This document shows positions 8,810-16,853 of a DNA stretch of 64,000 nt, piece after piece. The notes beneath the pieces are model-generated. The model was not told the origin of the DNA and searched no databases. It was given only the letters and a program-made list of their open reading frames with translations. The stretch comes from CAG-791 sp963591995. GTDB lineage: Bacteria > Bacillota > Clostridia > Lachnospirales > Lachnospiraceae. Position 1 is the first letter of the stretch, and every line of letters starts with the position of its first letter. A program made the translations under genes and the position numbers. Where the stretch lies: the NCBI GenBank assembly GCA_963591995.1, contig CAVAUJ010000001.1, positions 1 through 64,000 of the forward strand, read 5' to 3'.

Positions 8810-10341
8810 CAGCGCGCCCATGCCCTGCACAGCCGTGCGGCGCCCTCCCGCATTTCTTCTTCCGTCAATGCCGCATATCCAAGAAGGATGGCAGTGTCTG
8901 CCGGCTGCCCGGCCTCCGGCAGACATTGCTCGGACAGGCCGTAGGCCCGTACCCCCTGCCGCTTCGCCCGTTCGATGAGCTCCTGCTCCGCCGCTCCTTT
9001 CGCAGCACAGCCGGCCTCCTTCGGCTGCAGCACCAGATGAAGTCCCGCCCCCTGACCGGTGATGACGAAGTGTTTCTTCATGGGCTGCAGCAGCTCCAGC
9101 ATCAGATCATGCTTGCCCTTATAGCGGTTCCGCATCCGGTTCAGATAGCGTTCAAAATATCCGTCGCCGATGAATTCATTCAGCACCGCCTGGTCCAGGC
9201 GCGGCACCGTACAGGAGAGAAAGCCCGCTTTCTCACGGAACACCGGCAGCAGTCTCTCCGGCAGAATCAGATAGCTGATCCGGATGGCCGGAGCTATGGA
9301 CTTGGAGAAGGTGCCCATGTAGATGACATGTCCGTTTTCATCCGCCGACTGCAGGGAGGGAACCGGACGGCCGCGGTATTTGAATTCCGAATCGTAATCG
9401 TCCTCGATGAGGTAACGGTTCCTCCCGGCGGCGGCCCAGGACAGCAGCTCGGCCCGCCGCGGATAGGGCATCACCTGCCCCGTCGGGAACTGCCTTGCCG
9501 GCATCACATATGCAAGCCGCGCACCGCTTTTCTCCAGCGCCCTGCGGCTCATTCCCTGTTCGTCTCCCGAAACCGGCCGGACCTCGTATCCCATCCCGCG
9601 CAGGACCTCCGCCGCGCGAAGATAGGTGCAGGCATCCATCGCAACCGCATCCTTCCCATCATGATCCTCCAGCACCATTGCCAGCACCATCAGGAGATAG
9701 TCGTTTCCTGCACCGATGACGATCTGCTCCGGACGGCAGCGGCATCCTCTTGAGAGGTGGAGATACCGGGCAATCGTTTCCCGCAGCTCGAAATCCCCTC
9801 CGGGATCTCCCCGGCGGAACAGCTCCGAACGATCCCCCGTCAGAATGCCCCGCAGGATTCTCCGCCAGGTGGCATACGGAAAGGCAGACATGTCGATGGT
9901 CCGCAGGGAGAAATCAATTTCTGCCTCCTCCGGTGCCGAAGGCTTAGGCGGCTTCGCCTCTCTCCAAACAGAATCTTCCCCTGCGAAGGCCTTCGCAGGG
10001 GAAGATTCCGGCTCCGATGTCTCTCCCGGCTTTCCGGCAGCGTCCGGACGGCTTCTGTGCTCCGCCTCCTCCGCTCCCGCCAGGTTCGGAATATTCGTTG
10101 TCTCACAAACGTACGCGCCGCTCCCTCTGCGGATTACCAGATACCCTTCCTCTTCCAGCTGTTCATATGCCAGCTCCACCGTGGTCCTTGCAATCTTCAG
10201 GGAAGCCGCCAGCCGCCGCGTAGACGGCAGGCGCTCGCCGGGGCGCAGACTCCCGCTCCGGATTTCATCCCGCAGATACACGTAAATCTGCTCATACAGA
10301 TGCCGCGTGTCCTTTGGGTCAAAGGCAAACATCAATTCCAT
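8809..10341 (-). CDS. MocR-type regulator (GntR wHTH fused to aminotransferase fold)
   Basis: 510-aa MocR/PdxR-family regulator. Residues ~1-75 are a GntR winged helix (HLYEQIYVYLRDEIRSGSLRPGERLPSTRRLAASLKIARTTV), and residues ~150-510 a fold-type I aminotransferase domain with PLP lysine in GTFSKSIAPAIRISYL and substrate-arginine-type ends. Relatives sense PLP or amino acids; PdxR homologues control PLP synthesis, but no pdx gene is nearby. The ATG at 10341 lies 10 nt after AGGAG and 17 nt after the glnS stop. The linker contains a perfect 38-nt palindrome (listed separately), translated in frame. Confidence 0.9.
   Translation of the reverse strand: MELMFAFDPKDTRHLYEQIYVYLRDEIRSGSLRPGERLPSTRRLAASLKIARTTVELAYEQLEEEGYLVIRRGSGAYVCETTNIPNLAGAEEAEHRSRPDAAGKPGETSEPESSPAKAFAGEDSVWREAKPPKPSAPEEAEIDFSLRTIDMSAFPYATWRRILRGILTGDRSELFRRGDPGGDFELRETIARYLHLSRGCRCRPEQIVIGAGNDYLLMVLAMVLEDHDGKDAVAMDACTYLRAAEVLRGMGYEVRPVSGDEQGMSRRALEKSGARLAYVMPARQFPTGQVMPYPRRAELLSWAAAGRNRYLIEDDYDSEFKYRGRPVPSLQSADENGHVIYMGTFSKSIAPAIRISYLILPERLLPVFREKAGFLSCTVPRLDQAVLNEFIGDGYFERYLNRMRNRYKGKHDLMLELLQPMKKHFVITGQGAGLHLVLQPKEAGCAAKGAAEQELIERAKRQGVRAYGLSEQCLPEAGQPADTAILLGYAALTEEEMREGAARLCRAWAR
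9971..10008. repeat. Perfect 38-nt palindrome inside the MocR gene
   Basis: Two 19-nt arms with no spacer: GAATCTTCCCCTGCGAAGG and its exact reverse complement. It falls in the linker between the winged helix and the aminotransferase domain and encodes ESSPAKAFAGEDS. I saw no second copy in the window. Confidence 0.9.
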
Positions 10342-10358
10342 AACAGAGCCGCTCCTCT

Positions 10359-12071
10359 TCAGGCCTTCGGCAGCTTGAAGGAGCTCTTGAGGGAAACAAT
10401 GCGGTTGAACACCGGTTCCCCTTCCTTCGAATCCTTGCTGTCTGCACAAAAGAAGCCGTTGCGGACGAACTGGAACCGGTCGTAGGGCGCAGCCTCCTTC
10501 AGGGCCGGCTCACACCAGGCCTGTACCGTCACAAGGCTTTCGGGATTGAGATTCAGCGAGCCATCCTCGTTGTAGACGCCCTTTTCCTCGTCAATGATGT
10601 TCTCGTACAGCCGCACGGTCAGTGCCGCGGCATCCTGCGCATTCACCCAGTGAATGGTTCCCTTGACCTTCCGGCCCTCGAACCCGCTGCCGGACTTCGT
10701 CTCCGGGTCATAGGTGGCATGCACTACCGTCACATTGCCGTTTTCATCCGTCTCATAGGAGACGCATTTGACAAAATAGGCATACATCAGACGGACCTCA
10801 TTGCCGGGATACAATCTCTTGTATTTCGGGACGGGCTGCGCCATAAAATCCTCAGCCTCAATCCAGAGCTCCCGCGAGAAGGTGACGGTACGGCTGCCGA
10901 GCTCCGGATTCTCCAGATTGTTGGGCGCCGTCAGCTCTTCGCTCTCTCCCTCCGGATAGTTGTCGATGATGAGCTTTAAGGGGTGCAGTACCGCCAGCAT
11001 GCGGCTGCAGGAGGGCTTCAGGTCCTCGCGGATGCAATATTCCAGCGCCGCCATCTCGTTCACGGCCTGGCTCTTGGAAACGCCTGCCATGTCCACGAAT
11101 TTCTTGATCGAGGACGGCGTATAGCCGCGGCGGCGAAGCCCGGAAATGGACACCAGGCGGGGATCATCCCAGCCATCCACAATGCCCTCCTCCACGAGCT
11201 TCTTGATATAACGCTTGCCGGTCACCACGTTCTTCAGATAGAGCTTGGCAAACTCGATCTGACGGGGCGGCTGCTCGAATTCCGCCTCTCTTACCACCCA
11301 GTCATACAGGGGCCTGTGGTCCTCGAACTCCAACGTGCAGATGGAGTGCGTGATGCCCTCGATGGCATCCTCAATCGGATGCGCATAGTCGTACATCGGA
11401 TAGATGCACCATGCATCGCCGGTGTTCTGGTGCGTAAGATGGGCCACCCGGTAAAGGATGGGATCCCGCATGTTGATGTTGGAGGAAGCCATGTCAATCT
11501 TCGCGCGGAGCGTCTTCTCTCCGTCGGCAAACTCGCCGGCCTTCATCCTGCGGAACAGCTCCAGGCTCTCCTCGGCCGGGCGCTCACGGTTGGGGTCGTT
11601 CCTGCCGGGCTCGGTCAGGGTACCGCGGTATTCCCGCATCTCGTCCGCCGTCAGGTCCGACACATAGGCCTTTCCCTTGAGAATCAGCTTCTCGGCGATC
11701 GCATACATTTCGTCAAAATAGTTGCTGGCGAAAAAGAGCCGTCCCTCGTAATCGGCCCCCAGCCACTTCACGTCCTCCTTAATGGACTCCACGAACTCGG
11801 ATTTCTCCTTGGTCGGATTCGTATCGTCGAAGCGGAGATTGAACCGGCCGCCGTATTCCTTTGCAAGCCCGTAGTTCAGCAGAATGCTCTTGGCATGACC
11901 GATGTGGAGATAACCGTTGGGCTCCGGAGGAAATCTCGTCGCTACGTGGTCATATCTGCCCTCCGCCAGATCCTTGTCGATCTCCAGCTCGATGAAATTC
12001 TTGTTCTCGCCATTGAGGGAGGACACCTCCGGTGTCCCCTCCTCTGTGCGCAGCTTCTCCTCTGTGCTCAT
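10359..12071 (-). CDS. glnS: Glutaminyl-tRNA synthetase
   Basis: Class I synthetase charging tRNA-Gln directly (570 aa, usual GlnRS length). HIGH motif in PPEPNGYLHIGHAKS, then NLRFDDTNPTKE, an altered KMSKS region around VVTGKRYIKKL, and GLRRRGYTPSSIKKF, which is specific to GlnRS/eukaryotic-type GluRS. The C-terminal anticodon-binding beta-barrels are complete. The ATG at 12071 (MSTEEKLRTEEG) follows AGAGTGGA. GlnRS is patchy in Firmicutes, which mostly use GluRS plus GatCAB, so this copy points to an old transfer. A 13-nt repeat array separates it from guaB. Confidence 0.96.
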   Translation of the reverse strand: MSTEEKLRTEEGTPEVSSLNGENKNFIELEIDKDLAEGRYDHVATRFPPEPNGYLHIGHAKSILLNYGLAKEYGGRFNLRFDDTNPTKEKSEFVESIKEDVKWLGADYEGRLFFASNYFDEMYAIAEKLILKGKAYVSDLTADEMREYRGTLTEPGRNDPNRERPAEESLELFRRMKAGEFADGEKTLRAKIDMASSNINMRDPILYRVAHLTHQNTGDAWCIYPMYDYAHPIEDAIEGITHSICTLEFEDHRPLYDWVVREAEFEQPPRQIEFAKLYLKNVVTGKRYIKKLVEEGIVDGWDDPRLVSISGLRRRGYTPSSIKKFVDMAGVSKSQAVNEMAALEYCIREDLKPSCSRMLAVLHPLKLIIDNYPEGESEELTAPNNLENPELGSRTVTFSRELWIEAEDFMAQPVPKYKRLYPGNEVRLMYAYFVKCVSYETDENGNVTVVHATYDPETKSGSGFEGRKVKGTIHWVNAQDAAALTVRLYENIIDEEKGVYNEDGSLNLNPESLVTVQAWCEPALKEAAPYDRFQFVRNGFFCADSKDSKEGEPVFNRIVSLKSSFKLPKA

Positions 12072-12197
12072 AATTCCACTCTTTCTCTCTGTAATATTTC
12101 GGATACCCTCTGTTGTATTCCGGATACAAAGAAAGGTCCTCCTGTCATCTTGTCCATCCTCGGACAAAGGCGGAAGGGCCCTTCCTGTGTTCATTTC

Positions 12198-12249
12198 CGA
12201 ATTATTGCTCTGATTTATTTCTCTGATTTATTTCTCTGATCTATTTCTC
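12198..12249 (-). repeat. 13-nt tandem repeat spanning the guaB stop codon
   Basis: Forward units TGATCTATTTCTC (12237-12249), TGATTTATTTCTC (12224-12236), TGATTTATTTCTC (12211-12223) and a decayed CGAATTATTGCTC (12198-12210). On the coding strand each reads GAGAAATARATCA, repeating the last two guaB codons and the stop. Confidence 0.9.
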
Positions 12250-13698
12250 GGAAGCGCTGTAGTTCGGTGCTTCCTTGGTGATCTGGATGTCGTGCGGGTG
12301 GTTCTCACGAAGCGACGCATTGGAGATCTTGACAAAGCGCCCGTTCTCCTGCAGCTCCGGAATATTGTGCGAGCCGGTGAGTCCCATACCGGAGCGGATG
12401 CCGCCCATCAGCTGGAAGACCGTATCCTCCAGAAGACCCTTGTAGGCCACGCGGCCCTCCACGCCCTCCGGCACCAGCTTCTTGGCATTTTCCTGGAAAT
12501 AACGATCCTTGGAGCCGTTCTCCATGGCCGAGATGGAACCCATTCCGCGGTATACCTTGTAGGTTCTGCCCTGGAACAGCTCCGTTGCTCCCGGAGACTC
12601 CTCGCATCCTGCGAAGATGGAGCCCATCATGCAGACATTGCCGCCTGCTGCCAGTGCCTTGACCATGTCGCCGGAATATTTGATACCGCCGTCCGCGATG
12701 ACCGGAACTCCGTACCGCGAGGCCACGGCATAGGCATCCATAATGGCGGAAATCTGCGGAACTCCGCAGCCGGTGACCACACGGGTCGTGCAGATGGAGC
12801 CGGGGCCGATACCGACCTTGACGGCGTCCGCACCGGCCTTGATCAGATCCTCTGCGCCCTCACCGGTTGCAATGTTGCCGGCGATGACGTCCAGCTCCGG
12901 ATAAGCATCCTTGATCATCTTCAGGCAACGCAGAACGTTCTCCGAGTGACCGTGGGAGGAGTCCAGTACGATGCAGTCAACCTTGGCATTTACCAGGGCC
13001 TCCACGCGATCGAGCACGTTGGCGGTGATGCCCACGGCTGCGCCGCACAGAAGGCGTCCCAGCGAATCCTTGGCAGAGAGCGGATACTTGATGGTTTTCT
13101 CGATGTCCTTGATGGTGATCAGGCCCACCAGATTGTAATTGTCGTCGACGATGGGGAGCTTTTCCTTCTTGGAAGCCGCAAGAATCTTCTTGGCCTCCTC
13201 CAGCGTAATGCCTTCATGCGCCGTCACCAGATTCTCCGAGGTCATGACCTCACTGATCTTCTTGGTATAGTCGGTTTCGAACTTGAGGTCACGGTTGGTG
13301 ATGATGCCGACCAGACGCTTCCCTTCCGTAATGGGCACACCGCTGATCCGGAACTTGCGCATCAGATCCTCTGCATCCCCCAGGGTATGCTCTGCGGAAA
13401 GAGAAAAGGGATCGGTGATGACGCCGTTCTCCGAGCGCTTTACCTTATCCACCTGATCCGCCTGATCCTGAATGGACATGTTCTTATGAATGATGCCGAT
13501 GCCGCCCTGCCTTGCCATCGCAATGGCCATGCGGTCCTCCGTCACCGTATCCATGCCGGCGCTCATCATGGGAATGTTCAACTGGATCTTCTGTGTCAGC
13601 TTCGTGGACACATCCACCTGATTCGGCACAACGGTCGAATAGGAGGGGACCAACAGAACATCATCAAATGTGATCGCATCTCCGATAATTCTTGCCAT
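12241..13698 (-). CDS. guaB: IMP dehydrogenase
   Basis: Converts IMP to XMP with NAD, first committed step to GMP (485 aa). TIM barrel interrupted by two CBS domains: the N-terminal ITFDDVLLVPSYSTV, CBS pair about residues 95-205 (MTSENLVTAHEGITLEEAKKIL), the catalytic loop GIGPGSICTTRVVTGCG with the active-site Cys, and flap region YRGMGSISAM. The ATG at 13698 is chosen for MARIIGDAITFDDV and GGAGAG just upstream; a longer in-frame N-terminus is unlike the family. The last codons are copied in a 13-nt repeat. Likely upstream of glnS in one transcript. Confidence 0.97.
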   Translation of the reverse strand: MARIIGDAITFDDVLLVPSYSTVVPNQVDVSTKLTQKIQLNIPMMSAGMDTVTEDRMAIAMARQGGIGIIHKNMSIQDQADQVDKVKRSENGVITDPFSLSAEHTLGDAEDLMRKFRISGVPITEGKRLVGIITNRDLKFETDYTKKISEVMTSENLVTAHEGITLEEAKKILAASKKEKLPIVDDNYNLVGLITIKDIEKTIKYPLSAKDSLGRLLCGAAVGITANVLDRVEALVNAKVDCIVLDSSHGHSENVLRCLKMIKDAYPELDVIAGNIATGEGAEDLIKAGADAVKVGIGPGSICTTRVVTGCGVPQISAIMDAYAVASRYGVPVIADGGIKYSGDMVKALAAGGNVCMMGSIFAGCEESPGATELFQGRTYKVYRGMGSISAMENGSKDRYFQENAKKLVPEGVEGRVAYKGLLEDTVFQLMGGIRSGMGLTGSHNIPELQENGRFVKISNASLRENHPHDIQITKEAPNYSASEK

Positions 13699-13856
13699 AC
13701 TCTCTCCTTCCCTTTCCTTCACTATGCTGCTGAGTATGCAGCCGATGCGGCCGGTGCTCCCGGCGGCCTGAACGGCCGTCCGAAAAAACCTCGCCGCGCC
13801 GGAATAACGCTTCCCGGATGTTTCCCTCTGCAATGCGGCAGAGATCAACATACGGC

Positions 13857-13892
13857 AAAGACAGGACACGGACTCTCTGCCCGTATCCTGTC
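13857..13892 (-). terminator. Probable terminator after the 177-aa membrane protein gene
   Basis: Minus-strand stem GACAGGA / TCCTGTC extended by ACGG / CCGT with small bulges, then CTTTG. The U-tract is short. Confidence 0.5.
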
Positions 13893-13911
13893 CTCTATTC
13901 GGATCTTACCA

Positions 13912-14445
13912 TTACGCTGCGAAAACCTTGCGCGGTGCAAACATGCGGATGGCACGCAGGAGCTTCTCTCCGTCCGGACCGTCGATGTCCAGCACCAGCT
14001 TCTGATTCCCTTCCAGATAACACAGGTAAGTGGTTGCCTTTCTGGACTCGTCGTGCGTGGAGTAATCGATCTCCTTGTCGTTCTGACGATTCCGATAGCT
14101 GTCCAGCTCATGGGAGCTCACCGGTGCCAGAATCTCCATCTTCTCCAGATCGTAGGTGGCAAGGGCCTTGCGCCGCTCCTTGTTCATAATCTTGGCAACG
14201 CGCAGCTCGCGATCCACCAGAGAATACTCGTAATCGATGCAGCAGTTCATGCCGGCGAACCAGGCACCTACGCCCGCGCCGACGCCAAGCGCCAACGGGA
14301 TAAACGCCCAGAAGCCAATGCTGCCCATGAGAGCCAGTCCCGTGAGCACCAGCAGCACGGCGAGCACCACGGCGACCACCTTCACCACGCTAAGGAGTGA
14401 ATTTCTCTTACGGTTTACAACGACTTCAATGATTCCCAGTTCCAT
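13912..14445 (-). CDS. Unknown two-helix membrane protein
   Basis: 177 aa, no function recognised. After a short cytoplasmic start (MELGIIEVVVNRKRNS) come two hydrophobic segments, about residues 22-43 and 45-62, then a soluble domain with DYEYSLVDRELRVAKIMNKERRK, YLCYLEGNQKLVLDIDG and an RAIRMFAPRKVFAA end. The layout recalls DUF6106-type proteins of Clostridia, but I cannot confirm that family. The ATG at 14445 has AGAGGTG 7 nt upstream. It follows the next gene by 38 nt, so the two are probably co-transcribed. Confidence 0.75.
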   Translation of the reverse strand: MELGIIEVVVNRKRNSLLSVVKVVAVVLAVLLVLTGLALMGSIGFWAFIPLALGVGAGVGAWFAGMNCCIDYEYSLVDRELRVAKIMNKERRKALATYDLEKMEILAPVSSHELDSYRNRQNDKEIDYSTHDESRKATTYLCYLEGNQKLVLDIDGPDGEKLLRAIRMFAPRKVFAA

Positions 14446-14483
14446 GCACACACCTCTTGGTCCCACAGCTTGTTAACATCCTA

Positions 14484-15302
14484 TTACTTCTCAAACAAAT
14501 ATTCAAGGAATTGCTGAAAGCTTTGCAGATGATCCCCGGAGGTCACCGCCCCCAGAATGCACGCCGTGCTGTCATAGTAGCCGTTGTCTTTGATATAGGC
14601 CGCCTCATTGCACCAGATGCCCACCGGAATCGGATCCTCCATTGCGGAAGGATCCGGCAGCGTAAAGCTCTCCAGAAGCTCCGATGCCATCGCTTCCTCC
14701 GTGACCGCCTCCGCATCGTCTGCATCCGCTTCCAGTTCCTCGCTCACCTCCGAGAGAGCATCCTCCGCGTCCCGCCGTTCCTGCTCCGCGCGGTCGATGT
14801 AATAGATCTTGTCCTTATATTTTTCCAGCGTCTCCTCGTCCAGCACGTCACGCAGATCGGCAAAGGAGCCCTGGTACGCATAGTTGTCAAAATACCACGC
14901 ATCGGCCACCATGGCATCCAGCTGATTGGCTGCAATTTCCACCATGATCTTCTGGATGGCATACATCTCATATTCCGAGGAATAGTTGCCGCCGGGCGTC
15001 GCCGACTCGTTCAGGTCCACCAGCACCGTATTGGTCGAGGAATCGATGCCGGCATATTCCATGAAATCCGCCCCGAGCTCCTCCGAGTTGTCCTCCTGGA
15101 CGTACGCGTTCATAAAGAGAATGCCGAAGGCGTACGGCTTGTTGGTCGCATAGTGATAAATCAGCGAAACGACGATTCCAACCACCGCCAGAACGATGAT
15201 GGTGGGCCACCGCTCATATTCCCAGAACCAGGCGATGTGTGCCTTGATTCCCTTTCCCTTCAGTAACTTCCTCTGCTCCCGGATCTCATCGCTCATTGCC
15301 AT
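14484..15302 (-). CDS. Unknown membrane-anchored extracytoplasmic protein
   Basis: 272 aa, function unknown. Residues ~1-30 are charged (MSDEIREQRKLLKGKGIKAHIAWFWEYERWP), then one hydrophobic segment TIIVLAVVGIVVSLIYHYA, then a large acidic domain predicted outside. The C-terminal part has DAMVADAWYFDN, a helical glutamate-rich stretch around ERRDAEDALSEVSEELEADADD, and a GIWCNEAAYIKDNGYY end. The ATG at 15302 follows AGGGAGGGCGG; a second ATG two codons later is possible. It has its own -10 with an inverted repeat at the transcription start. Confidence 0.72.
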   Translation of the reverse strand: MAMSDEIREQRKLLKGKGIKAHIAWFWEYERWPTIIVLAVVGIVVSLIYHYATNKPYAFGILFMNAYVQEDNSEELGADFMEYAGIDSSTNTVLVDLNESATPGGNYSSEYEMYAIQKIMVEIAANQLDAMVADAWYFDNYAYQGSFADLRDVLDEETLEKYKDKIYYIDRAEQERRDAEDALSEVSEELEADADDAEAVTEEAMASELLESFTLPDPSAMEDPIPVGIWCNEAAYIKDNGYYDSTACILGAVTSGDHLQSFQQFLEYLFEK

Positions 15303-15329
15303 AAAGGAACCGCCCTCCCTGCTGTCCAT

Positions 15330-15373
15330 ACTGTGAAGGCTCCGCAGCTGCGCCGAGCCTTCACAGTATTATA
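15330..15373 (-). promoter_or_regulatory. -10 box followed at once by a 13-bp inverted repeat
   Basis: Minus strand TATAAT (15373-15368) runs straight into CTGTGAAGGCTC-type arms: ACTGTGAAGGCTC (15367-15355) and GAGCCTTCACAGT (15342-15330), perfect over 13 bp with a 12-nt loop. The -35 is weak (TTACCG, 18-nt spacer). It may be an operator or a 5' stabilising hairpin; there is no U-tract, so a terminator is unlikely. Confidence 0.55.
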
Positions 15374-15478
15374 AGAAATCTGCAGAGAAGGCGGTAATGA
15401 ATTTTCTATGAAGGCCTGTGCCGGTTCTGTGAAAATCCGTGCCGGCAGACCCGATGCAGGGAAATCCTGCGGCAGTGC

Positions 15479-16798
15479 CTACAGCTGTGTGTCGACAAAG
15501 ATGGCGTAGATGGCCCGAATGGCTCTCTTGTAATCCTCGTTGTTGACCGCAATGATGATGTTCAGCTCCGAGGAGCCCTGATCGATCATGCGCACATTCA
15601 CTCTTGCATGCGCGAGTGCGGAGAAAATCCGGCCGGAGGTCCCTCTGGTGTCCTTCATTCCGCGGCCAACCACCGCAATCAGGGCAAGATCCGAGCTGAT
15701 CTCAATGGAATCCGGGTTGGCCAGCCGATGAATGGCCGATACCACCTGCTGCTCCTTGTCCATGAATTCCGTCTCGTGAACCACCACCGTCATCGTATCA
15801 ATGCCGGAAGGCATATGCTCGATCGAGATGCCGCTCTCCTCGAAGGCCTGCAGCACCTTACGGCAGAAGCCCACCTCGGAGTTCATCATGTCCTTCGAGA
15901 TCAGTACCGCACAGAAGTCCTTCTTGCCGGCAATTCCCGTGATGGTATAACCGGATTTCTGGCAGGTGCTCTCGACAATCCAGGTGCCTTCATCCTCCGG
16001 TGCATTGGTATTCCTGATGTTGATGGGAATTCCCTGCTTGCGCACCGGGAAAATGGCATCCTCGTGCAGGACACCGGCCCCCATGTAGGAGAGCTCCCGC
16101 AGCTCCTTGTACGTAATCGTGCGGATCGACGCGGGATCCTCGACGATCCGGGGATCCACCACCAGAAAGCCGGATACATCCGTCCAGTTCTCGTATACCG
16201 ACACATGACAGGCCCCTGCCACAATCGACCCTGTAATGTCGGAGCCGCCGCGGGAGAAGGTTTTCACCTTCCCGTCTGCCCCCTGCCCGTAGAAGCCGGG
16301 AATCACGGCATTGGGAAGGCTCAGCAGCCGCTTGCCGGTTTCCTGCATGGTCCGCTTCTCGTCCAGCATGCCGTTCTCGTCAAAGAAAATAATCTCTGCC
16401 GGATCCACGAAGGTATAGCCCAGATACTCCGCCATAACCAGACCGTTCAGGTACTCGCCGCGGGAAGCCGTATAATCCGCATCCGGCCTGCAGCGCAGTT
16501 CTTCCTCAATTTTCTGAAATTCCTCTTCCAGGGAAAAATTCAGGGAAAGACCCTCGATGATCTCCCCGTACCGTTCCCGGATTTCCCGGAAGGGCTCCGA
16601 AAAATCCTTCTGCTCTGCCGCGAGCTCATAGCAGCGATACAGGAGATCCGTCACCTTTGTGTCCTTGGAAAAACGTTTGCCCGGTGCAGACGGCACCACG
16701 TAAATCCGGTTTGCATCCGCATGGATGATCGCACCCACCTTTTGAAACTGCCCGGCGTCCGCCAGAGAGCTTCCGCCGAATTTTACAACCTTTTTCAT
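15479..16798 (-). CDS. lysC: Aspartokinase
   Basis: Phosphorylates aspartate, entry to lysine, threonine and methionine synthesis (439 aa, monofunctional). Kinase domain begins KVVKFGGSSLADAGQF (KFGGSS signature), with SRGGSDITGSIVAGA in the substrate/nucleotide site. Two C-terminal ACT modules (FCAVLISKDMMNSEVGFCRKVLQAFEESGISIEHM and LALIAVVGRGMKDTRGTSGRIFSALAHARVNVRMI) imply end-product feedback. The start at 16798 matches the family N-terminus. It follows hom by 55 nt, a spacer that holds a CCGCAG/CTGCGG hairpin. The symbol lysC is by family; thrA-type naming would also be fair. Confidence 0.95.
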   Translation of the reverse strand: MKKVVKFGGSSLADAGQFQKVGAIIHADANRIYVVPSAPGKRFSKDTKVTDLLYRCYELAAEQKDFSEPFREIRERYGEIIEGLSLNFSLEEEFQKIEEELRCRPDADYTASRGEYLNGLVMAEYLGYTFVDPAEIIFFDENGMLDEKRTMQETGKRLLSLPNAVIPGFYGQGADGKVKTFSRGGSDITGSIVAGACHVSVYENWTDVSGFLVVDPRIVEDPASIRTITYKELRELSYMGAGVLHEDAIFPVRKQGIPINIRNTNAPEDEGTWIVESTCQKSGYTITGIAGKKDFCAVLISKDMMNSEVGFCRKVLQAFEESGISIEHMPSGIDTMTVVVHETEFMDKEQQVVSAIHRLANPDSIEISSDLALIAVVGRGMKDTRGTSGRIFSALAHARVNVRMIDQGSSELNIIIAVNNEDYKRAIRAIYAIFVDTQL

Positions 16799-16853
16799 TG
16801 CTTCCTTTCTGTGCCGCAGACCGGCTGCGGCCGATGCCGTTCATGCTGCTTCT

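Noticed and set aside
12072..12200. T-box leader before glnS
   Set aside because: No AGGGTGG-ACCGCG motif or specifier arrangement; only a GGAAGGGCCCTTCC palindrome without U-tract.
15330..15367. Terminator of lysC
   Set aside because: Stem is strong, but no U-tract follows on the minus strand and a TATAAT precedes it, so it belongs to the next gene's start region.
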